Positions 45,416-63,803 of a stretch of DNA of 64,000 nucleotides are shown here, one piece after another. A program made the position numbers and the translations under genes. The DNA comes from Paraspadella gotoi (taxonomy: Eukaryota; Chaetognatha): the NCBI GenBank assembly GCA_051294375.1, contig CM119269.1, positions 21,437,665 to 21,501,664 on the forward strand. Direction: 5' to 3'. The number at the start of each line of letters is the position of its first letter. Position 1 is the stretch's first letter. Under the pieces are notes generated by a model. That model searched no databases and was not told the origin of the DNA. It saw nothing but the letters and a program-made list of their open reading frames with translations.

Positions 45416-46639
45416 TCTCTCTTTAAATCAAAACCTGAAAGTTGCATTCAGACATCGATCACCCTGTAACAATCTCGTGATGACGGATTCGCCGAATGAC
45501 GATTCATAAAAATCAAGATTTTTCGTTACGTAACGTCCAATGGGTAGAACGGATATTATATCATTCAATATGATTTCATTTACAAAAACCGAAATTACCC
45601 CACTAGGTTTAATAAACTTAAATATTTAAATTTAAAAAAAAAAGGTAAATAAAGTTAGACCGTAACCATTTGGCTTACTACTAGATTTTAAGAAAATAGT
45701 ATTTATTATTAATTGTTCAATAATGATAAAATTATACTGGCACTATTTTTAAAAGCAGCCAATTTAAATCCCTGCAGTTAATTTTAATCATTAACCTTTA
45801 CCTGATCTTTAATCTCAAAATATTATTCGTTTTTCAATTAAAGAAGAAATGGGGCTCTTTTGGTAAATATGGCCAAAACTGTAATCCCGATAAAAACCTT
45901 ATCACAAAGGTATTGAAGAGCGAAAGACTGCCGCGACAGAAAAGCTAAAAAATTAGGAAATTGGTCACGGTTATGAAAATCTAGAGTAGGCCACTGATGA
46001 GACGGTTTAGTGGAACAGAGTTGATCAAACCTGTTTATCAATAATCCAAGATGGTCGTTTGGCTCCTCGCTCTGAGTCAATGGCTAATTTAAATTTTTAT
46101 GGATAATGATTAGGGTATCTTTTCTACTGATGTCAATCGGGAAAAAGAAGAAAAGAGAAGAGAAGAAAAGAAAGGAAAAAAGAGAAAAGAAGAGAAAGAA
46201 TGAATCTTAACTTTGTTTTAATTCGTTTAAAATTAAACCTCGTTTCAAAACAGGTAATATACACTACAACCAGATTTTTAAGTTGTTCTTACGTAAGATT
46301 ATCTACGATAATCAAAAACGCAAAATGTCATTTCTTGTTCTGTGGGAATATTTGGATGGGGTTGATTAAACAAGCGAATATCCTTTTAGATAAACACAAG
46401 AAAACCAGTTTTGTTCAAATTAATTGCAATTTCAATCGAGAAAATCCTTTGTCAAAGCTTTGTAAAGATTTGTAAAAGATTTACAAAGGGGGGAGACAAT
46501 TATCAAAAAAGTTATTATTTGAGGATATGTCAGGCTATGAGATGTTTTTTAACATGTTCTGCCGATTGAAAGTAATCTCTTGATTTTTTGAGAAGTTCCC
46601 AAATAAAAAAGTAAACTTTAAATTCTCAAAGATGATTTT

Positions 46640-46860
46640 AAATATTTGCTAGGAAAGATTTGAAATGATTTTAAATGATTTAAATGAATTAAAAGATTTT
46701 AAATGATTTTAAATGAATTAAAAGATTTTAAATGATTTTAAATGATTTTAAATGAAATAAAAAAATTTAAATGATTTTAAATGAATTAAAAGATTTTAAA
46801 TGATTTTAAATAAATTAAATTATTTTAAATGATTTTAAGTGATTTTAAATATTGAACATT
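46640..46860 (+). repeat. GATTTTAAAT minisatellite
   Basis: GATTTTAAATGATTTTAAAT and AATTAAAAGATTTTAAAT units in tandem. I see no gene from 44.6 to 47.0 kb. Confidence 0.8.
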
Positions 46861-47079
46861 TAGTTAGATTTAAAAAAAGTTTTAATCATATTTCAAATTT
46901 TATTTTCCTAAATAAATAAATTACGCTATTTATTTTCCATTTTTTTATTTCATTACAATTTAATTACAAAAAAAGAAACGATCATTAAAATATGAAACAT
47001 TGTTTAAAAAGGCTTACATTTAAACTGAGCCTTATAAAGAGTAGAAAGAATCAATCGATCAATCAGTTCGTTTTCTCTC

Positions 47080-47501
47080 TCTTTGACCTCGAGTCTTTTG
47101 ACTCTTTGGACTCCGATTGGTGAAGGCGTCGTTCCTCTTTGTTTGAAACGAAGCAGAAATCCTTGGAAACTCGCGGGCGAATTGTTGAGGAGGTCGTCCA
47201 TCTCGACGGTGGGCGTGGAGGCCGAGGTGGCGTTGGGATAGAAACTGTTGGGGGGAGTGGGGGAGGAAAGAAAAGGAGAGGAAAGGAGAGGAAAGGAAAG
47301 GAACGGAAAGGAAGGAAAGGAAAGGAAAGGAAAGGCAGAGAAGTAAATGGAAAGAAAAAAGAGAGGGAAGAAGTAAGGAAAGAAAGGAAGGGAAAGGAGT
47401 GGAATAGAAAGAAAAGGAAAAGGAAAGGAAAGGAAAGGAAAGGAAAGGAAAGGAGAGGGAAGGAAAAAGAAAGAAAGAAAAAAAGAAAGAAAGAAATAAA
47501 A

Positions 47502-47581
<80 letters not shown>

Positions 47582-48397
47582 AAAAAACTAGCAAAAAAAC
47601 AAAAAAAGTGCACCATAAAAGGTTTTTTTTTTGTTTATCAATGTAAACTTAAATTAATCGCAACAATATCAAAAATTTTACCAGATTTCCCCGCTGTCGT
47701 CATGGAAACGGCCACGTCTTCCCCGACTCGGCGATGCTTCCTTCCGGTTGCCACAAAATCTTAACGTTGTCGTCGAAAAGAGTTTTCGAAAGGCGTCGGG
47801 AAATTTTCAATGAGAGAAAGGATTTGAAGGAGGTTGTGAAGATCCGTTCTTGGAGTGATGGGTGATATGTGATCAGGAAGAGTGATACGTGATAGGAAAA
47901 TCTGGATTTTGGCGATTTGTGATATGGAATTGGTTGATAGGTGATAGGGAAGCGAATTATACTTTCTTATTTCAACTTTTTGCAACGAAGCCAAATCCAA
48001 TCTTAAAATTTAAAAATTTGCATTTTGAAATTTTAGCTTATTATATACTTATTACTATATATAAATAAAGCTTACTGGTGCCCACTAATGTATAAAATTA
48101 AAAAATAAATTTACCAAAGTATTTTTATTGGTTTTTATTTTTATGTTTTATATGCTAAATTTTAATTTTCTTAAATTTTATCATTTTCCCATCACTCTAG
48201 TATATATATTTATACAATATGCTTTGTTAATTTAACAAGATCGATGAATGATGATGAAGATTTAGATGATGATGATCATTAGAATCGCAACATTTGATTA
48301 CCTCCACAATCCGAGAGGATCCTCTCGGATTGTGAAGGTAAACGTCACCGATTGCAATGACGACGCAAGAAAGCAGAACCATCAGGGTCATTGTCAT
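47080..48397 (-). pseudogene. Truncated, frameshifted DD3-3-like paralogue
   Basis: Three pieces on the minus strand follow the order of the intact gene. The first (ATG at 48397) reads MTMTLMVLLSCVVIAIGDVY then LHNPRGS. The second (about 47860-47690) reads RTDLHNLLQIL, FENS, then in another frame FDDNVKILWQPEGS, then in a third frame VAVSMTTAGK. This parallels [24 protein letters not shown] and VALASAG of the intact gene. The third (about 47250-47080) reads FYPNATSASTPTVEMDDLLN and, after a shift, KRNDAFTNRSPK. About ten middle exons are absent. With two or more frameshifts per 150 bases it is most likely dead, though local sequence error cannot be excluded. Confidence 0.75.
47255..47582. repeat. 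(GGAAA)n and (GAAA)n tract inside the paralogue
   Basis: Pure purine tract, GGAAAGGAAA then GAAAGAAA for over 100 bases. It sits in the intron before the last fragment of the pseudogene. Long Lys/Arg/Glu and Phe/Leu/Ser frames are artefacts. Confidence 0.95.
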
Positions 48398-50997
48398 CGC
48401 TGTCCTCGTCTTGGTATTGCGAATTGAGAATAAAGCGACTTGAAATCTTAAAAAAATTTTATGAAAAAATTTATATAACGAAAGAACAAAATTTTTATTA
48501 CATAAAAAAGCTAGCCAATACTAAACTCAGCTGTTAGCAAGGGTATTCTTTGGAAAATGAAAATTTTTGAAACTACATTAAAGTTGTTTGGTCCTTAACT
48601 TTTATTCAAAAGGAGTTTTGCATACATCTTAAGATTATACTTTTTTTATGCAAGTTTTAATCTCAGGAGGATTTTTAAGCCTCTTTTATCCCTGAAGCAA
48701 ATACACGGTATCGAGTAAAAGTCGACTTGGAAATATTTTTTTAAAAGCACTAAAGAGAAGCGGGAACTTATCTTAGTACAATTAAGTGTAATATATACAT
48801 TGATTGTCATTGGTAGTGCAACGAACATTTTTGAAGTATATTTTCTGAAACTATAAAAGTGTTTGTATCTTTAAAAAAAGTAGCGCTCGTCAATTATTAT
48901 ATGATAAAGTTTGTGCCATCTCTCTCTCTCTCTCTCTCTTTCTCTTGTAACTTGTAATATCCGTAAGTCAAAATTTCAGCAAAACCTACTTTTTAATCAA
49001 TTTCTCTAAATAAACTTCAAGATTGCGACCCGATTCTTATCAAAACTCGTTTTTGCTCCTCATCATCGTAACAAAGAAATCCCTGATAAAAATCATTGTC
49101 ATCCGAGATTTGGACGGGGTCCGTTTACGTTACGAGGTTTACGTAACGTGGATTACGAAAAGTCTCGAGCAACCGGTTCGACAAAACGTGACTGAGGATA
49201 AAAAGAGTTAGTTTGATTACGTCTTAAGAAAGAATTAGAAACGGTATATATTTAAATATAACAAATACTGAAATACTGACATAGATTGAAAACATCATTT
49301 ACTGAAATAAAACGAGTCTGGATTGAAACCTTGCAGGGTATTTAACCCTCCGAGACAATGACCTGTCCAAAGTCGGGGGTAAGATAGCTTATTCGTTAAA
49401 TGAATGAATAATTTTGATATTGGTTGAACCGATTTTATTACATGTTGACTGTTGAATTATGCAATATATTAGTCGCCAGAAAATTGGTCCTATTTATTAA
49501 GTCTGCAACATTTACTGGGTCTTCATCTGGATTGATTCGAAAAGATATGATTAATCTTATAATTTTCATAAGTTAAAAGAGTACTTGACCTTTGTTAAAA
49601 TAAAAATTCTGCTTCTTCAAATTTTACTAACTAGTGAAAGTCAATGTTTATAATATAGAAACTATAGAATTTTGTGAATTGGTAAAACAAATTCAAGTAG
49701 TTTTCTATAAGTACAACAAAAATTTATAAATACATTTGCTCTTTGTTTTGATTAGATTGAAAGTTGTTTTGTATCACGCCAGATAGATGTCCGTGTAGTT
49801 TATAAATAAAAAACTTTGAACACGGTCGGGGACATTCTCGAATATTCCAGTCTGACTTTTTCTTTCGGCCTGAAATTTTGATCTGAGCAAAATTAGGTCA
49901 AAACGTAAGAAGAAAATTTGGTTCTAATCGAATGATTGATTCGATGATGCTTCATCCCTATTTTTAGTTGTAGGGACTGAAGAGACAGTAATTATTGATA
50001 AGTGTTAATGATAGAACCGTTCAATATAAACGTTAACAAAGATCTTTCTTAATAATACAATTATATAAAAAAATCATTAAAATAATTCAAAGTAATTAAA
50101 AAAAATTAAATCATTCAAATCAATCTAGTATATCTAATAATTATAATCAATCAAATCAAACAATCAAACAAATAATCAAAATTAATTAATCATTCAATCA
50201 ATCAACAAAGAAATTACTTAAATCCAGTTCTCTCTCCTCTTTCTCCACGTTTCATTCTCAGAAATATTAATTTATTTTGTACAAATTATTTTATCTTTAA
50301 ATATAAATTACATTTTATTTTCTTGGATGGCGCACAATCTAATTATTAACAGGATTTTCTTTGCTAAAATTTACGATTTCTAAAACGCTTTAGAGTTAAG
50401 GCTTTTCTCTCTCTCTCTCTCTCTCTCTCCCAGTTTTTTTTTCCAGGTCAATCATGACATAATTCGATATCAAAAGATTTTCCTCTTTTTTGTTTAAAAA
50501 TCCATTTCTTCGTTTGAAAACAAAAGAATAACGAATCCGTAAATCGGATTATGAATAGAAAATCACCGACTAGAGAAAGAACAATAAAGGAGAGATAAGA
50601 TAAAAAGAGAAATACTGTTAAAAGACGAAGTCCCGTTTCCCCTTAAGATGAACAATGTTTTAGAATGATCACCTTATCGTCGCCGAGAACAATTTCCAAA
50701 TTGCAGATAACAGGTAACTATTGTTTTACGAGTATGCTTGTACAATGTACAATGTACTTGCCAAAATTGTTTTAAACCTAAATAAAAGTGACCTTTACAT
50801 CGCTACCATAAAAACTAAAAGAAGTAGCTATACTTAGAAAAGTCATCATAATACGTCCACAAAAAAGTCAACGTTAGAAATGTGCTTAAGTAATGATTGA
50901 TATTGAAACAATCATAGATATCCTTGCTTGAGAATTCATTATTTAGAATAATAATTACTTTTTTTTCCATTTTTCAAGAAAGAATGCCTCAATAAAA

Positions 50998-52342
50998 ATG
51001 CCACAATATTCATCCTACTACAATTACTACTACCCCGAACTTCCGCGGGTTCCTAAAGAATGCAAACCTCAAGCCAAAGCTCAGCAGAGATGGCTCGGTT
51101 TTCAGTACGCTGTAAGTCGGCTTTCATCTAGCATGGCATGGCATGGCATGTTTTATTGTAAAAATAGTGTTACGAAATAACTATCTTTTATATTACGAGG
51201 AAATCCAGCTTCTCTACCTCTTCTCCCAATGCTCTTTTGTTCTTTTTTACTGACAGAGAAAATGCTTCCGTTCTAGTGATCACAGCGACATCCTTAGGCT
51301 CTCTCTTTTGTTTATGCCTAAGTAAAGATTTCCGAAGGCAGTGTACAGCTGATTCTGATTGGTGCCCGTGATTTCGATAGATTTCGATTTGATTCTAATC
51401 GAATTCTATCCACGTGGTATCTTCAGATCTCAAAGTTGTTACTGGGTTTTTAGTTATTTTCAGTGCATTTAAACTCTTTTATTAGATATCTCGGAATCTT
51501 ATTTTTTGTGTGATCGCTGGTTTGGTGGACTTTTCTATGAGAGAAGCATCTCTTTTTTGTTAATACTGGCTTCAGAAACAAGTAAGAAAGTCACTTTAAA
51601 CTTATATATGTTTGCTGAGTTTGTACTAAATGTTTTGTTATTCCTTGCCCAGGACTTCTAACACTCACACAACAAACACCAAAGCATCAGACATCACTGA
51701 CACCTTCGTCAAGTCCTGGGCATCGTAGTTCGTCGTCCTTTCGGCCTTAGCCGACATCGTCCTACTGAGACTTTGTCGTCATCATCTCCAGGTCGTCATG
51801 ACCGGCGCCATCGTCTCTTTTGCGCCATTTATACCCGATTCCATCTGGTCTTGAATGCGCAGAATTAGCCTAGACAGTTAGAATTCAAAGACAGCCACTT
51901 CTCCGAACTTAGTTCAATACAAATAGGTTACAATCACCTTCACGCTTTTTTAAATTTTACACATAAATAGTATACACATATACGTATTTATTATTATTAT
52001 CTCTTTCTATCTGACAGGCCTCTATAGCGTTAACACTTTACGTTTACGCCTGCTTCATTTTGGGACTTCATTACAGGATTTGGTCCGACGTGAGGTAAGT
52101 TCACTATTTATATACCTCACTTAATTTTGACATATTGTCGCTAGCCTAGACTATGAACATCTAATAAAAATAATGCAAGATTAAAAGTAAGAGTTTGTTT
52201 TTAGTGCTGTATGGCACAGTATTTTAATGCGCTATCCTCCTCTGGTTTTTAAGACGCCAAACGCCTTTTGTTTACTATTCCATTGGGTCTCGAGAGGTCT
52301 CTTCCTATTATTTTGTTTTTCAGACACTGCATATTCGGGTAA
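50998..52342 (+). CDS. Small single-pass membrane protein (three exons, 69 aa)
   Basis: Exons 50998-51111, 52018-52094 and 52324-52342 join with matching phases (0, 2) and GT..AG borders; 210 bases in total. The protein begins MPQYSSYYNYYYPELPRVPK, continues ECKPQAKAQQRWLGFQYA, has one hydrophobic helix (ASIALTLYVYACFILGL, residues about 39-55) and ends HYRIWSDVRHCIFG. No cleavable signal peptide. The Tyr/Pro-rich N-terminus precedes the helix. An AATAAA at 52397-52402 lies 55 bases after the stop. It is convergent with the amylase gene, with less than 200 bases between stop codons. I do not recognise the family; a regulatory microprotein or small membrane-complex subunit are both possible. 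Confidence 0.65.
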
Positions 52343-52396
52343 ACGTTAACGGAAACAAAATAGCAATGAAATTTGGACGACAGGAATGAAGAAGAA

Positions 52397-52402
52397 AATA
52401 AA
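52397..52402 (+). terminator. Polyadenylation signal AATAAA of the small membrane protein gene
   Basis: AATAAA 55 bases after the TAA at 52340-52342. Position is typical for a 3' UTR signal. Confidence 0.55.
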
Positions 52403-52481
52403 CAAAAAATGTTATTTAAAGTAGTTTATTATCGATAGTGTAATATAAACTATATTAGAAGTAACAAAAATAATTTTGAAG

Positions 52482-52487
52482 TTTATT
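52482..52487 (-). terminator. Polyadenylation signal AATAAA of the amylase gene
   Basis: Minus-strand AATAAA (plus TTTATT) about 42 bases after the amylase stop at 52529-52531. The two convergent signals are about 80 bases apart, so the transcripts may overlap at their ends. Confidence 0.55.
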
Positions 52488-52528
52488 GCAGTTTACAGTT
52501 TTTCCGCAAAATAATCCAATACGAACTT

Positions 52529-59798
<7,270 letters not shown>

Positions 59799-60045
59799 TT
59801 TTAAAATTATTTTAAGTTCAGCATTAAAGAAGCGAGTATTAGTCGGGAAATGTTGTGACGATAAACCAGCGCTCTCAATTTTACAAAAAAATTAAGTCAT
59901 TTCAAGTGGCTTCATTGACTTGTCAAGAGTTAGATTTGAATTATTGCAATTATCTTTTATCAGTATTTACCTTTCAAGAAGAAGTTTGAGCGAACAATGT
60001 CGCGTTTGCCCAAAATTATAAAATTATTTATTAGTTTTAAAGAAA

Positions 60046-60218
60046 ATAAGTTTATTTTCAACAATGATAGTTCTAATTCATTTGGGACATGTTTCGACTT
60101 TTGTGAATTACAAGTTTTCTTCAGCGCTTTTACCAGAGACCAGAGAGACATTCGAGTTTCACTTGGCCTATTTTCGCCAGGTTCCCTTGAAGATCCAACC
60201 TTGTCGCACTCTGTCACA
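60046..60218 (-). mobile_element. Inverted LTR-like fragment
   Basis: The reverse complement begins TGTGACAGAGTGCGACAAGG and shares AATAGGCCAAGTG, CTCGAATGTCTCTCTGG, CTTGTAATTCACAAAAGTC with the plus-strand segment at 60538-60690. It keeps CGAAACATGTCCCAAATG, which the other copy lacks. Confidence 0.65.
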
Positions 60219-60537
60219 ATGTCATCACAGCCAATGACACGCCAATGACCCGATCACTTTGTGGACATCCCTTTTTGCCAACCCGGGGGGGCAGCTCATT
60301 TTGAGCTTTTTCTTTTACTTACTTTTTCACTACTCTCTTTACTTAGCTATCCCTCACTCACTTCTCATTTCCATTTCCAATTTCACCTTTCTAATTGTTT
60401 CTCTTATTAGTAATAATAATTATATTCACTAAGTCTGTACTAGTTTACCTATTTATTCTTATATTTTTGTTGTACATTGCTAATGTATTGATTCACAGTT
60501 GTTAACCTCTCTCTCTCTCCCTCTCTCTCTCTGACAT

Positions 60538-60957
60538 TGTGACGGTTGGATCTGGAAGGGAACCAGGCGGAAATAGGCCAAGTGCAACTCGAATGTCTCT
60601 CTGGCCTCTGGTCAAAGCGCAGAAGAAGACTTGTAATTCACAAAAGTCTCAAATGAATTAAAACTATCGTTATTGCAAATAAACTGTTATTTCTTTTACC
60701 TCTAATTTCCTTTAAAGGAGATACAGAACTGGAACCGGATCAAAGACTCGGGAAGAAATCACCGAAATGCAATCAAGCTCTCTCATTGGTCGAGACCCGA
60801 AATTTTACCCACGTCTCTGATCCACTTGCAATGTATAAATAGCAGTTGATTTTGTATCTGAGTATTCTGTCCAAAATTGACACCGACTTCTTGTCTGTTT
60901 TTCTATCAATAAATTCCACTTTGGTTTCATCCTGAAATCCCTGTCTTCTTACTTAAA
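60538..60957 (+). mobile_element. LTR of a degraded retrotransposon
   Basis: It starts TGTGACGGTTGGATCTGG, contains a TATA-like GCAATGTATAAATAGC at about 60828-60843 and AATAAA at 60909-60914, and stops just before a primer binding site. The size is about 420 bp. No gag or pol frame follows within 1.5 kb, so only the 5' end of an element (or a solo remnant) is here. Confidence 0.65.
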
Positions 60958-60959
60958 TG

Positions 60960-60996
60960 TGGTGGCAGCGGTGGGATTCGAACCCACACCTCCGTC
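60960..60996 (+). mobile_element. Primer binding site complementary to a tRNA-Leu 3' end
   Basis: TGGTGGCAGCGGTGGGATTC followed by GAACCCACACCTCC is the complement of CCA, discriminator A, acceptor strand, T arm and part of the long variable arm of a leucine-type tRNA. More than 30 bases of complementarity is longer than the usual 18. Confidence 0.7.
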
Positions 60997-60999
60997 TAC

Positions 61000-62640
61000 A
61001 AAATTATTTATTAATTACCACCCCATGGGATTTTCATTTATGATATAGCTATTATGATATCTGTGTAATTTTCAGACGAATGTCCACTTTCTCATTCCTA
61101 AATGTTAATTTTTTTTTATAACGCAATCCATCCTTGCAAACTTACGTAATTTCAGTTTCTTTCTCATTACAGTGATATAGTGATAGTGAGATAGTGTTAG
61201 CGCCATATCCACATATGTAGTGCCGTTGTATGGAAGATTGTTTTAGAGAGTTTCTGGTAATAGATAGACTAAAGTATGGAACAATACAGACAAATCGACA
61301 AGGTCCAATATAGAGTCGCCTACTGCAACTCAGCCGTGGAAAAATAAATACATTTTTTTCGTCACGGTAAAAGACAATAGAAGAAAATCAAAAATTAAAC
61401 TTGTATAAAAAAAGTTGTTCACTCATCAAAATTGATCATAGTACAATTCGTTCGCAATAATAAATATTCCTTGAAAATCACTGCGGTTACATGATTTAAT
61501 TTTTTTAATATATATTGCACAAGTCTGAAATTATTACGTCTAGTATACGAACTTATTCACTTCCTTTTGTAAGTCTTATAAATTTGTATACTAGTAAAAC
61601 TTGCAGAAAAACCGTGTCTAAATTTAAGCCAGAACATTTAATGACATTTGGCGCGTTCCCATCGTAAAAAAGATCAAAAGTTCGTCTCTTAGATTTAAAA
61701 AAAGAGAAACATATTAGATTCAACTAAAATTCATTACTTTGTTTAGAATTTCTTGTAAGTCTATCATGGTTGTTTGAGTCAAATCTTAAAATTGTTTGTT
61801 CCAAAAATGAAAACTAGTCTGAAGCAAAAAGAATTGTTACACTTACAGAAAAATAAAATGCATCTTGGCGATCTGAAAAAGGGCAAATCAAATTCAAAGC
61901 CTTAAGTTTTTATTCATAATCTCTAATTACTACAAATATAAGTTTTTTTCATACTCCTATCCTTAATTATCCCTCATCCAACGATTTCATGATTGCGAGA
62001 CTACTTCTCGGAAAAGAAACCAATCCATTCCACTCGTGACATTCGAATATTTATATCAAAATTAATGATACTGCGGTTCAAACTCAACTAGTAATATAAT
62101 ATATATATAATATAATATATATAATAATAGTAGTATAATTTCGCGACTAACAAAATATTCGTATTCTTTTGTCTAACTTAAATTTATGGAGTCCTCTTTG
62201 TAGTGACATCTGGCGGAGTTTTGTAAAATATACCAACAAAAGAACGCTTACTTTTTTTACCGCGAAGTCCCAGGATATACAAAATATATACTTAAAAATA
62301 GTTTAGAAATAGTAACTAAAAGAAGTAACTTGTTAAGATCAATGTTTTAAATAGCTAAAAACTGAGGTATTATAATAAACAAGGCAATGCAGTTGAACAG
62401 CTGCGTGCTCCGAGCTTTGAACAGTCATGACAGGTTTTTTTACGATTCAATTAAATCGATTTCCGCGGTTTTTGTTTTTTTTTGTTTTTTTTACGGTCAA
62501 CCGACGCACGATTTTATTTAAATCCTTTAACTATAAGTAATAAAAAAGAAAGACTACGATGTGTCGCATGCACCGAAACTTTTAAGCTATAAATAAATAA
62601 TATTATAATTAATAATATTTCTACTTTATCACAACGATGT
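61000..62640. other. AT-rich stretch without a recognisable gene
   Basis: Apart from a short TA-rich palindromic run at 62096-62135, I see no open frame, repeat family or RNA gene that I can support here. Confidence 0.5.
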
Positions 62641-62688
62641 GGGAGGACTTAACGAGAAAAGTCCCCAAGTATTATCAATCTTTTTTAT

Positions 62689-62877
62689 TCATTTCCCGGT
62701 TCGCAAAAGAGAATCAAAGAGAAAGCGAGTACGCTTTTTTTCCCTGATCGAATTTGACGTTTCAAAGGAGACAACGGGGGCCGCATCGAGCATATTCACA
62801 GGTCCTCCTCCGGGCCCGGCTCGATCCCGGTGGATCATCGACCCGGAGTAGAATTTCAACTCTGCCCGAGTGTCTTC
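62689..62877 (-). CDS. Terminal exon of a minus-strand gene of unknown family
   Basis: After a T-rich acceptor (TTTTTTTTATCTTGAG) the frame reads EDTRAELKFYSGSMIHRDRA, GPGGGPVNMLDAAPVVSFET, SNSIREKKRTRFLFDSLLRT and GK-stop: 63 codons. An AATAAA overlaps the stop region (plus TTTATT at 62684-62689). The opposite strand is also partly open but has a poorer acceptor and no signal. The family is unrecognised; Gly/Pro-rich and basic, probably a cytoplasmic or nuclear C-terminus. Upstream exons probably lie above 63 kb. Confidence 0.55.
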   Translation of the reverse strand, partial: EDTRAELKFYSGSMIHRDRAGPGGGPVNMLDAAPVVSFETSNSIREKKRTRFLFDSLLRTGK

Positions 62878-62981
62878 CTCAAGATAAAAAAAAGTAAAAG
62901 TAAATGTTGTAAGCGAACGAAAACCAAAATAATCTCTTCAATTTTACTCTAATTGACTCTTTTTTAAAAATTTTTTCAATA

Positions 62982-63100
62982 AATCTTCAAATCTCTCTCT
63001 CTCTATCGCGCGCGAGAGATCTGGGTCCNNNNNNNNNNTTTTAAATTTTTTTTCAATAAATCTTCAAATCTCTCTCTCTCTATCGAGAGATCTGGGTCCG
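62982..63100. repeat. Duplicated flanks of a 10-N gap
   Basis: The 45 bases before the gap (TCAATAAATCTTCAAATC..GAGAGATCTGGGTCC) reappear right after it. This is what remains when two contig ends that actually overlap are joined with Ns. Confidence 0.75.
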
Positions 63101-63300
63101 TAGCATTGGCTCACGACCTCCCATGTCAAATATTTTCAGAAGCTTCTCTTTTTTTTTAATAGGTCTCTTCTCCTTTTAATAATTAAAGTTTTTAATTATC
63201 GATCCTCGATTTAAGATAACTCGTTTCTTTTTGTCTGAAAAGAAAATATTTCGCCCAAGTTTCGTACCGAGAGCAGGTTTTTAAGTAAAGAGAAATATTC

Positions 63301-63321
63301 TTCTCTCTCTCTCTCTCTCTG

Positions 63322-63395
<74 letters not shown>
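63301..63395 (+). repeat. (CT)n microsatellite
   Basis: Nearly pure CT with single interruptions (TCTGTTC, TCTGTC). Confidence 0.95.
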
Positions 63396-63400
<5 letters not shown>

Positions 63401-63755
63401 AAAGGATTGATACTGCACTAGTTTTAATTTCGCGTTTCAACTTTGACACACTTTTACTAATTTAGACCTCAGAAAATCTCAAATCTTACGTTTATTTTAC
63501 TGTTTTATGGACTAATTTGCGTGGTTTTTTTGGGGGGTCAGTTATTGGATTAAAATTTATTTTGTTACACGCCAAACGAATTAAAATCATTGACTAATTT
63601 AATGTCAAAATTAGGAATTTTCATTCTGTCGTCAGATAAAGCAACTTTTTTTCTACAGGGTCTATCATCTAAAACGAAGATCGATAGAAAAATCTTCCGA
63701 AATTTTTCAAAGTTTTGTTATCATTTTTTTCCTTCAAACTTTAAAGTTCTTCTCG

Positions 63756-63803
63756 AGTTTCCTTCACAGCCAGGCGCCTGGCGCCCTCTTTGGGAACGAT
63801 TTT
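63756..63803 (-). CDS. Candidate upstream exon of the same minus-strand gene
   Basis: The minus strand reads FRYKIVPKEGARRLA between a possible acceptor TATAAGAG and a donor GGCT|GTGAAG. Ordinary composition in an AT-rich setting suggests coding. Evidence is thin: short, weak acceptor, and no link to the terminal exon can be shown. Confidence 0.25.

Noticed and set aside
47004-47616. Phe/Leu/Ser-rich and Lys/Arg-rich frames near 47.3 kb
   Set aside because: Products of (GAAA)n and (GGAAA)n tracts. Only the short non-repetitive parts match the DD3-3 family.
60960-60996. A tRNA-Leu gene on the minus strand
   Set aside because: Only the 3' half of a tRNA is matched, with an encoded CCA and an LTR directly beside it. 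No D arm or anticodon arm follows, so it is a primer binding site.
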